DNA of 64,000 nt from Brugia malayi (GCF_000002995.4 NW_025062478.1:7478001-7542000), one strand, 5' to 3'. Counted from the first letter of the stretch, positions 1 to 13,508 are shown. Translations and numbers: made by a program. The notes: a model not told the origin generated them from the letters alone.

Positions 1-1832
1 TGAATTTCTTCGGTTTTCCGACAATCTCTGAATGTACTTAAGCCTTCTCATTGATATTACCAAGTATATTAATTCGATCACAATACTATTTCTATTTCAC
101 ACATTTCAGGTTTCTGGCTTATTTAGGTAGCTTGTTTATAGCCAATGTAATTCTGTCAATATGACTTACTTTGTACAGGGGTAAACTGCCCAGCGTAATT
201 TGGATCGTTAACTTATTTCATTTTTAAATAAGCATACAATGAGTAAAAAAATAAAGCGTTGCTGTTACTTTTTGAACTTTATGTTTGTATTGAATGTCAA
301 GTTTTGATTGCTAAGCCATTCATTTATTGATATTTGATTGGCTATTAGATTTTTTTGCTTTCAATTGAATTTCTTTTTAAAAGATTTTTTCATCAATTCA
401 TCTGAAATTGTAAAGATTTCAAAAAATAGGCCTTGAATGAAAATTAGTTTTAATCTTTAAAATGGTTTTTCTTGCTTGTAAATAGCCAATCCAATAGAAT
501 GGAATGTCTTAACAAAGCCAGGAATCTGATAAAGTAATTCTTAGATAATTTACTATTGATATTTCTCTTTACCTAACAACTTGCCATTTTAAAATTATGC
601 CTGCATCAGCGAAAGTTGAGTGATGAAGAGATATCATTTATGATAAATAAGCTAATCAGTAAAATGACGCTTACGTTAGCAACAGCACTTATGTTAATTA
701 GAAAATATACATTCAGATTAACTAATCATCATCATCTTAGCAATAACGATAGCTGAAGCAGTGAGGAGAAAAATTTTTTTTTATTTACAAATATGTTCAG
801 AATTTTCGGAAAAACTTTACCAGTACGTTTTTTGAAACATTTGTAACTTATTATCTTTCCTTTAAATCATTCGATTTTTTAAAACCAACAATTCAAGATT
901 TTTTTAAAAGACCATCATAAATTTCCTGAAGTTCATGAAGTTCTTTTGATTCATGAAGAACTTAAAAACCATATTTCTTTTATAAACCATACAGTCTAGA
1001 CAGTCCTCACTGATAAGTGGTAGCCTAATTAAATTTCGAAACCATAAAAACAAAAAAAAAAATCATGAACACATCACTAAATCCATTCATCGTTTTAGTA
1101 TGCTATTATTTGTCAACCAACAAAATATAGACAAACTGGTTGTTTTACCAGAAATGAAAAAAAAAAGAAACAATTTTAGAAATTGTTTTCTTCTTAAACT
1201 AACGATTTTATTATCAGTCTCAGAATCCAATTTAGTACATTTAATTTTTTTAATTCATATAATGAAAGTTGATTATAATTCTTACCGTTTGAAAAACTTC
1301 TACTTGATTATTTTTAAATACGATCATTACTGCTTACTTTTTTATTTATTGCAATTATTTAGAACTTTCCACTTCCTTTTAACTTTTAAATACTCAGTTT
1401 GAAATTGAATTTTTGAGAAAGGTAAACTTTGTTCAGTTAAACAAATTATGAACAAATTTTAGACTAAGATTTATGTTTATATGCAGACACGTTTTTAGCT
1501 TCTTTGACGCAAAATTTTAATATTTGAAAGTTAAAAAAAATAAACTACTACTATTAGCTTCTTCATTTTTCTAGAAATCTCAAAGGCAATCAAATCTTCA
1601 ACTTTAATTTTATATATAATACAAATTTTTTTTTTAACTTAACAGTATTTTATTCAAACTGTGATAAAAGAAATCAGGTTAATTCATGAAGCAGTAAGAA
1701 TTTAATAATTTAAAAAAAAATTGAAACATCAAAGTTGTTAAATTGAACAAGCAAATGCAATCGTCTTAAGTTGCAGATATGGAAGATCATTTTGAGAACT
1801 TTTAAAGAACAAAAATAAATTTCACATATTCT
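1..1832. other. Upstream non-coding region
   Basis: AT-rich sequence with no open frame that resembles a protein. The longest frame, at about 1100-1402, is low-complexity Leu/Phe/Tyr-rich and has no splice context. A poly(A)-signal-like AATAAA lies near 251-256 on the plus strand, so the left edge could hold the 3' end of a gene lying outside the window. An acceptor-like TTGCAG ends near 1776, about 57 bases before the exchanger start codon, and is a possible trans-splice site. Confidence 0.5.
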
Positions 1833-4800
1833 ATGACGCGCTTGCATAATAACAAAAGTTTATCAGCGCTTTTATTTCATTCCGTTTGTTTTCTACTGAT
1901 TCTACTCGTTATTTTCTGCGCCGCCGTGTCATATATTTATGGAATTGATCACATGTTAAATGCAAATAAACAACTGTTGGTTGACAAATATTCGCTTAAT
2001 TTTCCAGTCAGAATAGTCGATAAGGTGAACAAAGGACGAAGGTAATTGTTGAATCGATAAGTAAGAAGTGAACCTAATTAAGTCAAACAACACACATCAT
2101 CTATACAGTATTCCATGTCGAAGGCCAAAATGTGCTAACTCAGAGCTTATTTAAAATACCAATTTCGGAAAAACTAGAATTTCTGGAGACTTTGTTGATT
2201 TAGAAAGATTCTAATTGGGGATTGTATTCAGACTTCAGAATTTGTTTTTTTCCAGTGAAAAAAATTAATTTTCTTCAAAAATTTTTCTCCATCTTTTGAA
2301 TTGTACTGGTTCAAAAATTATTTCATCCCTTTCTTTTCTAAAGTTATCTGAAATTTCAAATTCAGGTTGCTTAAATCGAAGAATATAAGTACTAATTGGT
2401 ATCAACTTCTTACTCCTTTAAAAAGTAATCGTGAATTATTGGTTGCAAAGAATTCGGCGTTTTTTCGAATGTTCAAATTTCGTCGACTACTCAACGTAGA
2501 GACCACCGATCGTTGTTTTCGTTCACCGATTAGTTCAAGTGGTTAATTTTTGCTGTTATATTAAGTAATTAAAAATTATACTTTTATGACCAACCCTAGA
2601 AAATTAAACTTCAGTTTCTAGGGTCAAATTCCAGTTTTTTTCCGAAAGATTATTTTACATTAGAGCAACGTCGTCGTGGAGCACTTTTTCTGCACTTTTT
2701 TGGTCTCATTTATATGTTTATTGCAATATCCGTCGTTTCCGATGAATTTTTCGTTCCCTCACTTAATGTTATTACAGGAAAGGTATGATAATTTGCCTAT
2801 AAGTTTCCAAATTGCGATAAGTATAGGAATATTTTTTAAAAAATCTGCTGTTTCTAAGCTATTTAGATATTTTATTTTTCCAAAAAAAAAAAAACCCTAA
2901 TATCTGGATAGTATTCGATCAACCAGAATCTTCTATTTTGCCAAAAATATGAATTTCTCATAAATCAAGGTACGAAAAAAAAAGAAGAGTGAAAATAACT
3001 TATCAGGAATAGAAAACAGAAAAAAAAATTCAAAGATTCTGTTGTAAATCATAATCTTTTTACTAATTTCAGCTAATTTTCTATCCATATCTGTGCTAAT
3101 TAACTAGATCATTATTACTACGATAAATTATTACAGTTGTCAATACGGAATGATGTTGCTGGAGCCACGTTTATGGCTGCCGGCGGTTCCGCACCTGAAT
3201 TTTTTGCCAGTTTATTTGGGGTTTTCATTACTCAAAATAATGTCGGCATTGGGACTATTGTTGGTGAGATAACTTTCATTTTTCAATACATTCCGTCCTT
3301 TTCCGAGCTAATTGCTGCATCATGTTATCATAGCCAGCATTCATTAGTCAAAATTTTGAGGAACATAAGAGCTGGTTTCTTTGCTTTGGTTCCTCTGTCA
3401 GACTCCAGGCATAAGCTCATTTCATTGAATATTATTTTAAATAAATTTGAAATTCACCAAATGAAAAGTGAACAAATGATTTAAGGTAGTGCTACATTCA
3501 ATATTTTATGTGTGTTGGCATTTTGTACATTCTTTTCACTAGAAACGCTGAAAATTACTTGGTGGCCCATGCTCAGGTATATTCATATTTATCTAAATGT
3601 TCACTCATTCCGAATTTGTCAGTTTTTTAAAGAAACAATTATTTACTTGATCTTAAACAGTAACTACAAATAATTACATTCGTATAGAACTTATTGGATT
3701 TCCTTAATCAGTTATTTCAGAGACATTTTTTTCTACATGTTAGCATTGTTTTTGTTGGTATTGTTTTTCCTAGACGAAGAGATTCAGTGGCACGAAGCAA
3801 TTTCACTCTTCATTATTTATATTATTTATGGTATTGCTATGAGTTATAACGAACAGCTTGAAAAAAATTTCAAAATCATTCTCTATGAAATCACTCAGGT
3901 TGTGATATTTTTTTGAGTTAACTTATGGATTAAACTTTGATTTCAAGTTAGTTTGCCGCATCATTATTAACAGTATGTTTTCTAAATCTAAATCTTATTT
4001 TTTTCCTTTATTTCTAGCATTTATGCTCTTCAATTTTGAATGATACATCAATGCAAGGAAGGATAACGCCACCATCTATCACTACTGTAAAACAGATGAA
4101 ATCAGTTTCGACGCAAAATAAGTCTCCAATTTGTCACTCAGCAGAAGGTATTAGTTCATGAATTTCATTATGAATTTATTTCACAATCAGAGGCTGTAGA
4201 AGCATAGTCGATGATTGACTGTATTTAATTAAAATTTAATTCATTGTAGTCAAAACCTCATTTATCTTATTTGTTGTGTCATCGACAAATAAGAAAAATG
4301 TGGCATAACAAAAAATGCTATAAACCTGACGATAGCTATTTCAATCTTCCCAATGTTATAAATTCAAATCATCGACTTGTGAAAAATTACTTTTAAGGTT
4401 CAAATGAATTCACTAAAACGACAACAGCGAAATTACATGATATGATTCAAAGAAATTGTCAAAATAATATTTCAAATGTTATGCCTGAGATTGAGGCAAG
4501 CTGGAGAATATTGTTTGCCTTTTGCAATTAAAATTTCTTCAATTAGCTTGTCAAATCATCTGAATTTTTAGAAATTCTGAATTTATCAACAATGTGGCAG
4601 ACTGGCGCAGTGACTTCTCAAAATTTAAGAAAAGAATAATATTCCCTAAATAGAAAAACAATTGACAATTACAACAACGCAAAACTGTTACACGAATTTC
4701 AGCTCCCCGGATCGATAACGAAGCTGATGAATGAAATGGATTGTGAAATTGCTCGACGAAACCCTACAGGATCTAAAAAAGTTGTAGTACATGAGGTGAA

Positions 4801-7057
4801 ATGCATTTGTCTCATCTCCATTTTCATCCCAAGTCCATTCAATTTTAATCTAAGACACAATAATGGAATTATGGGGTATATTTTATTTTTTAACTTTTTT
4901 ATCAAAATTTTCAAAAGAGATTAAAGTTTTTAAAAGCTGGAAGATAGAAGAAAAATGGGAAACTCTGTACAATAAAAGTAAAAATTCAGCATACGAAGAA
5001 GCAAGGATGGGTAAAATGCCCTTTTATTGGTGAATTTCAACAAACATATCAATTTATTATAATTCAGCCAAAAATTTCTGATTGTTTCTTTTGTTAGAAG
5101 TGTGCTGTGTTAAAAGAAAAAGTTAGTGAGTCGGAAGTACCAATCAACATCTCGTGGCCATCTTCAACTAAAGCACAATTATCTTATCTGTTTTTGGCTC
5201 CAATTATGCTTCCTCTTTATTACACACTTCCAGATTCGAAGAATTCAGTAAGTTAATTCGGTGAAAAGAACTGGCAGGCAGGAAAATTCTTGCAAGCGCA
5301 TAGGAGAATGAAAAGAAATTTCGAGATCTTTTAGAATAGACCAGGCACTATTATTACATAATTAAAAAAGCATAACTTATCGTTTCTTGCTCGAAAAGTC
5401 TCTCGAGAAGATATTGAACAGTTCTCGGGAGACATGATATGCATATTTTATTATATTTAGAGAGATATTATTTGATATCTTTATCTTCGATTCCAATATT
5501 TTCAGTCATCCAAGAAGTATTTTGTAATAACTTTCATGGGATCAATTTTATGGATTGGTTTTTTCTCATATCTGATGATTTGGTGGGCAAAGGTAATCGG
5601 TGAAACAGTAGGTATGCCGGATGAGGTAAATGCACTTTTTAAAACATAAAATTATGATAGTTCCTTATCACATTTCATTACTCTATGGTCGACAGTGTGA
5701 GTGAGTTGCATACACATGCAAATATAAGTGATTAATTTCTTTTTCAGCTTCGAAGGATGTCGTCTACACTAACAGTAATTAGTTAAATTGTGCGGTAGCA
5801 CGATATTTACTTTTTTATCTTCGTAATACCCATCATTAAATCATAGCTTCGTTATAATTTTATAACAAGGAACTCTCTAATTTTCGCTTTCTTATCATTC
5901 TATTAAATGGCGGACAGAGTGATTACATTTCATATATTCCATAAACTGAATAAAGGATTAAAAGCAAATGAATACTCTATGAGGATCTTTTTTCACTATT
6001 ACATGTTGAAGATCAAACATTCAAAAAAGATGTTTGCTAAATGTTAGAACTCTCAATAAATCCTCCTTGTTCCCCTTGTCCAAAAATATTTTCAATGGTG
6101 CGCTAATACTTATTGCATCACTACTGTATTTTTGTCCTTGTCAATTATTTCAGGAAAATTGCTGAAATCAACTTTTTATATTGTTTTTTGAATTCAAGAA
6201 ATCAGCAGTCAATCACAAACTTATACTTTTAGATAATGGGTTTAACAGTGTTAGCTGCTGGGACAAGCGTACCTGATCTTATTTCCAGGTTAGTTGTTAC
6301 TTTGCTTTACTCATGATATAAATTTCTGAAAAATACTTAATAAATCAGAAAATTAATATTAACAGTTATCATTTGTTGTTATTATCATTTATATACTCAT
6401 TATTCTTTTTTATGAGTAAAAGAACGACTTTTTCAAGTTGAATATGTTCTTGACGTACATTGATCAGCGAAAAATATTTGTTTTAAAATTTCTTCAAAGC
6501 TTCATCGTCTTGAAAGTATTTATACATGTTACCTTATACAGTGAGTGCATAGATGCAAAACTTATTAAGGCAAAATTAATCTAATATTATTCTAACCATT
6601 CATCTAAGTAAACATAAATCATTTTAGTGTGATCGTTGCCCGCAAAGGACTTGGTGACATGGCTGTGTCAAGCTCCATTGGAAGCAACCTTTTCGATATT
6701 TGTGTCGGGTACTTTGATATAATATTTTCGTTACAAATATGATTGTTGAAATAGTATGGATTATATTTCAGATTACCAATTCCTTGGCTGCTGCAATTTG
6801 CAATTCGCTGGCTGACTAATTCATTCTCAGCTGCTCGTTTGGACACTATACCAGTTATATCAAAAGGTCTCGTCTGCTCTGTCGGTCTTCTATTTCTAAT
6901 GCTGATTGTCTTAATAGTTGCTGTGAAAATTTGTCGATGGGAAATGAATAAAATATTCGGAATAATGATGATCATTGCCTATTTAGCATTTTGTGTGCTT
7001 AGTGTTTTAATAGAATTAGGTTACATTATTTGCCCACTTATTGTTGCATGTAACTAA
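1833..7057 (+). CDS. K+-dependent Na+/Ca2+ exchanger (NCKX/SLC24 family)
   Basis: Polytopic plasma-membrane exchanger that extrudes Ca2+ (with K+) in return for Na+, by family. Exons: 1833-2041, 2366-2541, 2635-2782, 3137-3263, 3486-3576, 3721-3898, 4018-4147, 4398-4495, 4703-4795, 5098-5247, 5506-5625, 6233-6288, 6628-6708, 6772-7057; about 647 residues. Exon 1 encodes a signal-anchor-like hydrophobic segment. Exon 3 carries the family block [19 protein letters not shown]. Exon 4 holds the alpha-1 repeat with [15 protein letters not shown], including the ion-binding Glu. Exons 12-13 hold alpha-2 with GTSVPDL and [14 protein letters not shown], including both Asp residues typical of K+-dependent members. 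The middle exons 7-9 are a poorly conserved cytosolic loop. Oddities: exon 8 needs a GC donor (GCAAGC at 4496), and exons 2 and 3 differ by one base of phase. Resembles C. elegans ncx-4/ncx-5; I cannot say which. Confidence 0.9.
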
Positions 7058-9317
7058 TAATATTAGAAAAACTTACAGCTTTAACTAACTGTGATAATTA
7101 TTTGCGCACAAGATGGATCTTTATTAAGGGTCAATCACACTGATAAAAAGTTAAGTGTCGCAAAGAGTAGGGATTAGATTTTGGTTCGTTTTTGCTTATT
7201 TTCCTTTTTTGTACTAATGTGGTTGAAAGAAGAAATATTTTTCTCTTCTCGAAGCAGTTGTTTTTATTTACATTCATTAATTATCGCATTCGACTCTAGT
7301 AATCACTTTTATTTAAAATTGTTAATAATAAGCGATTATGCATATTCAGAAGTTTTATTTCAAAACAATGATATTTTCCTCACTCGCAAACTGGAATAAT
7401 TATTTCAAAGATAAGTTTTAAAATAATCGCTTCTTAAACAGTCTACTAAGAAGTTTGTCTATTATTTCGAAAGAGAAATTATTGAACAGGGACTTTCTTA
7501 TGAATGGAATTTGAATAATTGTCTCAATTAACCATAAATCTTCGAAATTAAAAACAAATATTCCTTCTTCCTTGTTTGCAGTTAAAGTGTTTTTGACATT
7601 TCGCAACACAACCTCCATCTCTTTTTATTAACATTTTATCCTTTGATGGTTATTTGCTTTATGCACTTTTAATCTAACAGCTGTATATTTATAGAACTAT
7701 CTGCATACTTAATATTTATTCATATTTATATTTAATTTGATTGAATGAATAATCTTTGGTTGCTGATTAGAGTGAAGCATTGTAATAAAATTATCTTTAC
7801 AACACTCATCTCTTTAGCCCTTAGTCAAACAGCATCTGCGGTTCCTTATCACCCAGTCCATTTCAGGACATCATTCATTGTTTTCTAAATTTCTACCCAT
7901 CAGTTACTTAAAGATAATATCACTTTAAGGTTTAAGATTAAAGATTAACATTGACATAAAACAAATAAAGTGGTAAAAGCAAAAAAGGATTCTTACTAAA
8001 AACTACTAACTAAAGAAAGGAATAGGTAAAGAGAAATAAAAAAAAGAAGTTGGAATGCAAGCTGCATAAGGAGTTTGATGGATGAGAAAAAACTGGGTGA
8101 ACTGCATCCTTCTCAAATATTTACAATAACGAAATATCTCTTAACACAACTCTCAAAAAGTCCAGTAAAAAGAAGCAAATCACAGCATAATAGAATGAAC
8201 GAACAACTGGAAGTTTTAGTACCTGCATGTCGCAATATCTAGCAGTATTGCGACATGCCAGCTGTGAGTTAATAATAATGTCAAGTGGCTGAAGTATTGA
8301 TAAAATGAAGCACTTGTCGTACCTGGGCGCAGTAATGGGTTATAAATGAAGCACCAGTTATTATCAGCGGAACAGTAGCAATAATTCCAGTTGAGCCAGA
8401 AATTTAAAGCTTCAAGAACACATTACCTACATCAGGAATAATCTTACAAGTTTAATCAAACATTTCTTTTCAAATCTTCCATTCCAGGTTGATTTCATGC
8501 ACATACAGCACACGCTCTAAAGACCGATAGTACAAAAAAATTCACAAAACAAGTTCAAAATAAACTCAGAAAAAACAATTTTTTTCCAATTTAAAAATGT
8601 GGAAAGTAAAAAAGAAACTACTTTCACTAACTTTTAAAAATATGTTTATGGTTGGTTGCATGCTGTTCAATATTCTCGTTACTTATTTCCATCATGCAAA
8701 ATCTAACAGTGCATTACATCAACAAAGAATTTTTATGCACATACAATGTGTCCATATACCTTTGCATTTGTTACTTATAGCTTATTTATACATTATACAT
8801 TACTAAGATTGTTCTTCCAGACAGGATTGTCAGTTAAGTGTTTTTTTAAGCAGTAATCCATAAAAAAGATCCGAAACCAATTCAATTTTAAAGAAAAAAT
8901 CAAACAGTCATTTTGAAGGATTGGTTAATATCGAAATTTTATTTCACTGTAAACACAGTCCAGTAAGTAAATTAGTTGATCAGTTTTATCCCCATAAAAA
9001 ATGACCGAATATACTACATCTCCAAATATTAAGATTAGAGAAACATGGTTGAATAACACAAATAATTAAGATGTGGATCGAATAACGCAGCTACCGGAAA
9101 TGAACTTTATGTACAGTAAAAATTTGAACAGTTGGTACAGAGAAAAAAAAGGCATAAAGTTGCATGAATTTCTATAAAATCCTTGTCGAAAATATAATCA
9201 CTGCTCAAGAACTGACATTTTGGTCATTACACTAATTTTACAAGTATATGCGACTGCATGATATCATTAATATTTATCATTAATATAACGGAATACTGTA
9301 GGTGTTAAGTGTGCTAA
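7058..9317. other. Intergenic, no gene recognised
   Basis: Lies between the 3' end of the exchanger and the 3' end of GHITM, so it is tail-to-tail. It is AT-rich with only short, unconvincing frames. The one structured element is the 13-bp hairpin at 8225-8258. Confidence 0.6.
8225..8258. repeat. Perfect 13-bp inverted repeat, 8-nt loop
   Basis: The arm GCATGTCGCAATA (8225-8237) is exactly mirrored by TATTGCGACATGC (8246-8258) around an 8-base loop. It sits in a tail-to-tail intergenic region and is more GC-rich than its surroundings. Function unknown. Confidence 0.85.
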
Positions 9318-12300
9318 TTATCGTTTTCTGCCACTTTGCATGCCCATCATTATTGTTGCCAATCGAATAAAAATGTTCAAGACATCTGCATAAATGGAGA
9401 GCTGTCTGAAATGCATTGTATAGTGACTCAGAAAATGAGCAAATCAATTTTTATTATACCTTCAGCTTACAATAACTTAAGTTTGATATAGAGAAAAGGA
9501 AAACATGTATTTATATAGTATGTACTTAATTATTACTCTCCGATCTTACTCATATAACAATATGCACAAGAATCTAGAACAAACTTACGCGTTAATAGGA
9601 TCAAATCGACGCATCTTTGGTGTAGCAACATCATAATATCCAGTGCCAATACTACCATAATATCCCGTCTTGTAGATTTGCTCTTCACTTGTGCCCGAAA
9701 TCGGATACATATGCGCCCGTTTGATAACAAATTGTGTATCGAACAACAAAAACAGTGAAAAGAGAATGAGACCACCATAAATGGAAATCGACATTAGACC
9801 TAAAAACATTACTTTCTTTCAGTTTAAAATAGCATCAATAATATTTCGGTTTTGGAAGCTAACTTCAAAAATAAAATCCACAAAACACACTTGCACCCAA
9901 CGCGGATGTCGGAGGAAGAAAGAAAGTTCCAATGGAAGATGCAAAAACAACACCAAGTGCCATAGCTAAAGCGCCTCCCATCATCAAGAATTTTTCAGAA
10001 GGTGCTGTGAAAGCAATTGTTGATAGACCTGAAAATCTCGATTTAATATTTTCTTCATATGTGATGAAAACACCAAATTTATTCTATGATTAGTAGATTT
10101 AAAATTTACTCGCAACTTCTTACCACTCATATCATAGTAACAGTAGTAATTGTTTGTTAGAATTAACATAATGTTGTAAAATAAAGAACGTGGTGACAAT
10201 ATTTTTTCATGCTGATCGTGTAACTGTATGAAATAGAAGCAGTGAAAGCAAGCAATTACTAACATCATTAATGGAGTGTATTTTATGCTTCTTTAAAGCT
10301 AAAATCTGTAAATTTTTAGAAAAAGTGAACTTTAAGAAAAATACCTGCGACGATAGCAGCAGTATACCAAGCGGCTCGCATAGCTAACGGGCCACCCATC
10401 AAACAGATTGGCCCTATAAAGGTACCCATTAAGCCTGCATGCAGAATCCAAGCTGCATGTTTCAGCAATGTATTGTCGTAATCGATTAATGATACTGCGA
10501 TACTGCTTGCCATGACAGCTGCCATTGAGATGAATGGCGACTAAATTTAAAAAAATTGATGAGCAATAAATCTGATTTTCTATTTTCAGTTGTATTTTTT
10601 ATATTTATGTAACTATCCTCTTTGTATTCCATGCATTCGTACTGTTTGATAAAATTGAATATATACTTAAGTGCCTACCCGATTCACAAAAGTGCTTAAT
10701 AAAATCTCGTATTCAAAATAACCCAGGCTCCAACAATTGGAAAGATTTTTCAAATACTTACTTTATCCTAAAATTATAGCTTAAAATTTATTATGCAAAC
10801 CACAAAACCCGATTTGGTCTGATAGTCATGTCAGATGAAACTTCTCGAGAATACGTATATAAACATGGTAACGAGTAGACTTTAGCGGTGCTTGCCACTA
10901 GTGGTTATAAACCTTTCAAGAGGATCAGTGTATCTAATCTACGGTTGAGCAACATTGGCATTACTGATTTAAATAATCGGCCCCATAATATATGGAATAA
11001 ACTCTTAATCATAGGATATCACTTGCTTATGACAGTATTCTATCCCACGATAAAGTCATGGAGGTTGTTTTAATTAAGAAAATTAAATAGCTGCAAAAAA
11101 AAAAAAAAAAAAAAATCAACAAATAAAAAAGGAAGAACGTACCCCCATTATCAAACGCGAAATATGATACGATCTCGATGCTACCACAGCTGAAGCTGCT
11201 GTTATCCCAAGTGATGTAAACAAATATCCGTATGTCGCCTTTATTCGATCACGTACATATGTTGGCCATGTTCTAAACAAACGCAACCTTAGACTACAAA
11301 AAAACTGCCTGCCTCAACTTTTAATTACTTTCATCAGTTATTTATAGTTTATACAGTCCTTCTTCGATAACGACATTCACCTACAAATAACCTGGAAATA
11401 AAAAATGGAAAATAAAATGTATCTGAAATAAGTTTGTCAAGTACTTTCTTAGTAAAGGCTCCTAATAGAAATTTGGTCTAACAAACATATTATTCAAGCA
11501 ATAACCGCTAAAATTTTTGAAGAATATACATACTCCGTAGTAACAATGTGTAGGCATTAGCGGCCTAAGCCACCAGTAGCTATAAATTATTCATGAGGGA
11601 AACACTCAGTGTATCTGACTTGCAATTGAGTAACATTAGGACTAGTGAACTAAACAAACAGCCTCCACAATATTTCAATATTTAGAATAAACTCTTCTCA
11701 ACCATATATCACTTGCTTATGACAGTATTCTAAAAATCAAAGACCAAGACCATGGTACGACTATATACAGCACTCCATTTTTTCAAAAAATTCTAAAGAA
11801 TGTAAACATTGTGGATTGCTTGGCAATTTTTCTCTAAGGGAAAATTATGGCACACATAAAAAAATACGACTGAATAAACTGATCGAGAGTTAAAAAGGCA
11901 CAAATAAGCGCTACGTTTATATTTAGTAGATAAAATGCAAAAAAAAAAAAAAAAAGGAAACATTCGCGCATAAAAAGATAACTAACCCAGACTGTACTAA
12001 AATACTCTGACCTTCTTTCGATAGGCCCAGTCCGTAATAACACAACGCACCAATTCCAAGTAATGACGCCCCAGCTACGGCTGCACTTCCATACGTATAT
12101 GCTAAAATGAAAAGAAATTAACTCTCAAATATGAAACAAAATTAAATCTGAAAGTACGAAGTGGTATTAGGAATGACAAGACTGAATTTCAACAAACGTT
12201 TTCCGGTGGTAGGCCCCATTAAACGTTCTTTAAGAGATGTTCGTGTAGCGCTTCCAAAACCATAGTTCTGAAGAAATTAGTAACGTTAACTTTCAAAGAA

Positions 12301-12670
12301 TGTTACGGGAGTGGACGGAATGCAAATTTCAGTGACTGCAAAATAATATTATAAAGGCAGAATAAATTCAATGAAATATCAACAATAGCGAGGATTCTGC
12401 CTACAAATAAAGTTACAACAGACAAGCATTCGACTACACTATAACGCATGAAATTTAGCCACAACAAATTATTTATGCTGAGGTACTCCTCATTAACTTC
12501 CAATTTTCAACAATGAATCAATTTTCAATTCAGTGACTAACTCCTTCAGCAACTCGACGTCCAGCATATCGTGCAGTATTGTAAGTCGTTTTCGAAAAGC
12601 AACGAAAAGCCACAGCAACACTGTTGGGAAGTTGCAGTGATGATGATCCGCAGGATAGTCTTGACAACAT
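9318..12670 (-). CDS. GHITM: Growth-hormone-inducible transmembrane protein (TMBIM5), mitochondrial
   Basis: Mitochondrial inner-membrane member of the Bax-inhibitor-1 (TMBIM) family. Mammalian TMBIM5 supports cristae structure and cation/proton exchange. Exons, 5' to 3': 12670-12542, 12267-12198, 12101-11987, 11272-11143, 10540-10345, 10028-9891, 9799-9589, 9405-9318; all phases agree, giving 358 residues (human about 345). Residues 1-40 form an Arg/Ser-rich presequence (MLSRLSCGSSSSLQLP, then FRCFSKTTY). Family matches include GALCYYGLGLS, LSTIAFTAPSEKFL, GTFFLPPT, IYGGLILFSLFLLFDTQ and FDPINA. The two membrane Asp residues thought to sense charge are at about 280 (FDTQ) and 337 (YADV). A Gly/Tyr-rich insertion of about 25 residues precedes FDPIN. 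An AG acceptor lies 15 bases before the ATG. Introns 3 and 4 carry copies of one repeat. Confidence 0.95.
10867..11041. repeat. Dispersed intronic repeat, copy 1
   Basis: This copy lies in GHITM intron 4 (gene order). It shares, in the same orientation, a series of blocks with 11534-11732: TAGCGG, CAGTGTATCT, TTGAG.AACATT, GAATAAACTCTT and ATCACTTGCTTATGACAGTA. Divergence suggests old copies. No terminal inverted repeat or coding capacity was seen. Confidence 0.8.
11534..11732. repeat. Dispersed intronic repeat, copy 2
   Basis: This copy lies in GHITM intron 3 (gene order) and matches 10867-11041 in the same orientation. The best-conserved part is the right end, ending in CACTTGCTTATGACAGTATT. 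The pair could be a dispersed element or a local duplication. Confidence 0.8.
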
Positions 12671-12685
12671 TGCTATGACGTGAAT

Positions 12686-12694
12686 CTACAAACA
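12686..12694 (-). promoter_or_regulatory. Candidate trans-splice acceptor for GHITM
   Basis: On the minus strand the sequence reads TGTTTGTAG, and the GHITM ATG follows 15 bases later. The position fits a spliced-leader addition site, but a cis intron from a non-coding exon would look the same. Confidence 0.4.
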
Positions 12695-13302
12695 GTTGAG
12701 CTGGAGTCAAGGAATCACAATTAAGTAAAGCTCTTCAGTTACTAGTGATCTAGCAAGAACGATACGACATTCTATGAAATAAAAGTAGGCCATCCAGGAA
12801 CTGTAAAAAAAAGAATAATTGGTAAACAACTTGTGTAATTGAAAATGAAGACAAAATATCGGAGATTAAATTGATGTTTCAAATTACCCTCAGAGATTTG
12901 AAGTCCTACGTTATGTTATTTCCAAAGCCTCATAACAAAACATTCCCATCTTACGATACTCCCATTGCACCTGCCTCCATAAATAACTCGATTATTCTCG
13001 AAACCTCAATAGAGAACGGTATGATCTGATGCCATCCCATATTGTTATCTTGTCCTAACGGGTAAACTACCCACGTGATTACATGATAAAAAGATGTAGT
13101 GTTCGATAGGTCATCCGATTCATTCATTGTTAACAATGCGACAGATTATTTAGTAACAAGTAACAATCACTATGGTAAATCTTCAAAGGTATTTCTCCAT
13201 ATTGTATATGTTAACAATAATGAAAATTGGAGATAATACTGAAAGGCATTAGTCTGTATTATTCACACTTTCACAGCAACACGAATAGAGCATACTCTCT
13301 AG

Positions 13303-13508
13303 TCTAATATCATAAGTCAAAACAATATGTTTTTTATTCTCACAGAATTTGTATCAAGTAATATGATATAAAGTTAATCTTTATCTAGAAAGACTAACAA
13401 CGACGGAGGTTTCAACAAATACATTTAGTTGAAGTCAAGGATTCAACCATTCCACCAAACATTAGCTTTCAACTTTCCAATTTGATATACTAGAAGTATT
13501 GTACTTTC
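13303..13508. repeat. Direct duplication, copy 1
   Basis: Matches 13710-13920 in the same orientation and order. Shared blocks include TCTAATATCATAA.TCAAAAC, CTCACAGAATTTGTA, CAACAACGACG, AGTTGAAGTCA and TTTGATATA, ending in GTATTGTACT. The copies differ by scattered substitutions and small indels. Confidence 0.85.

Noticed and set aside
1100..1402. 100-codon open frame, plus strand
   Set aside because: Low-complexity Leu/Phe/Tyr-rich translation in AT-rich DNA, with no splice context or family resemblance.
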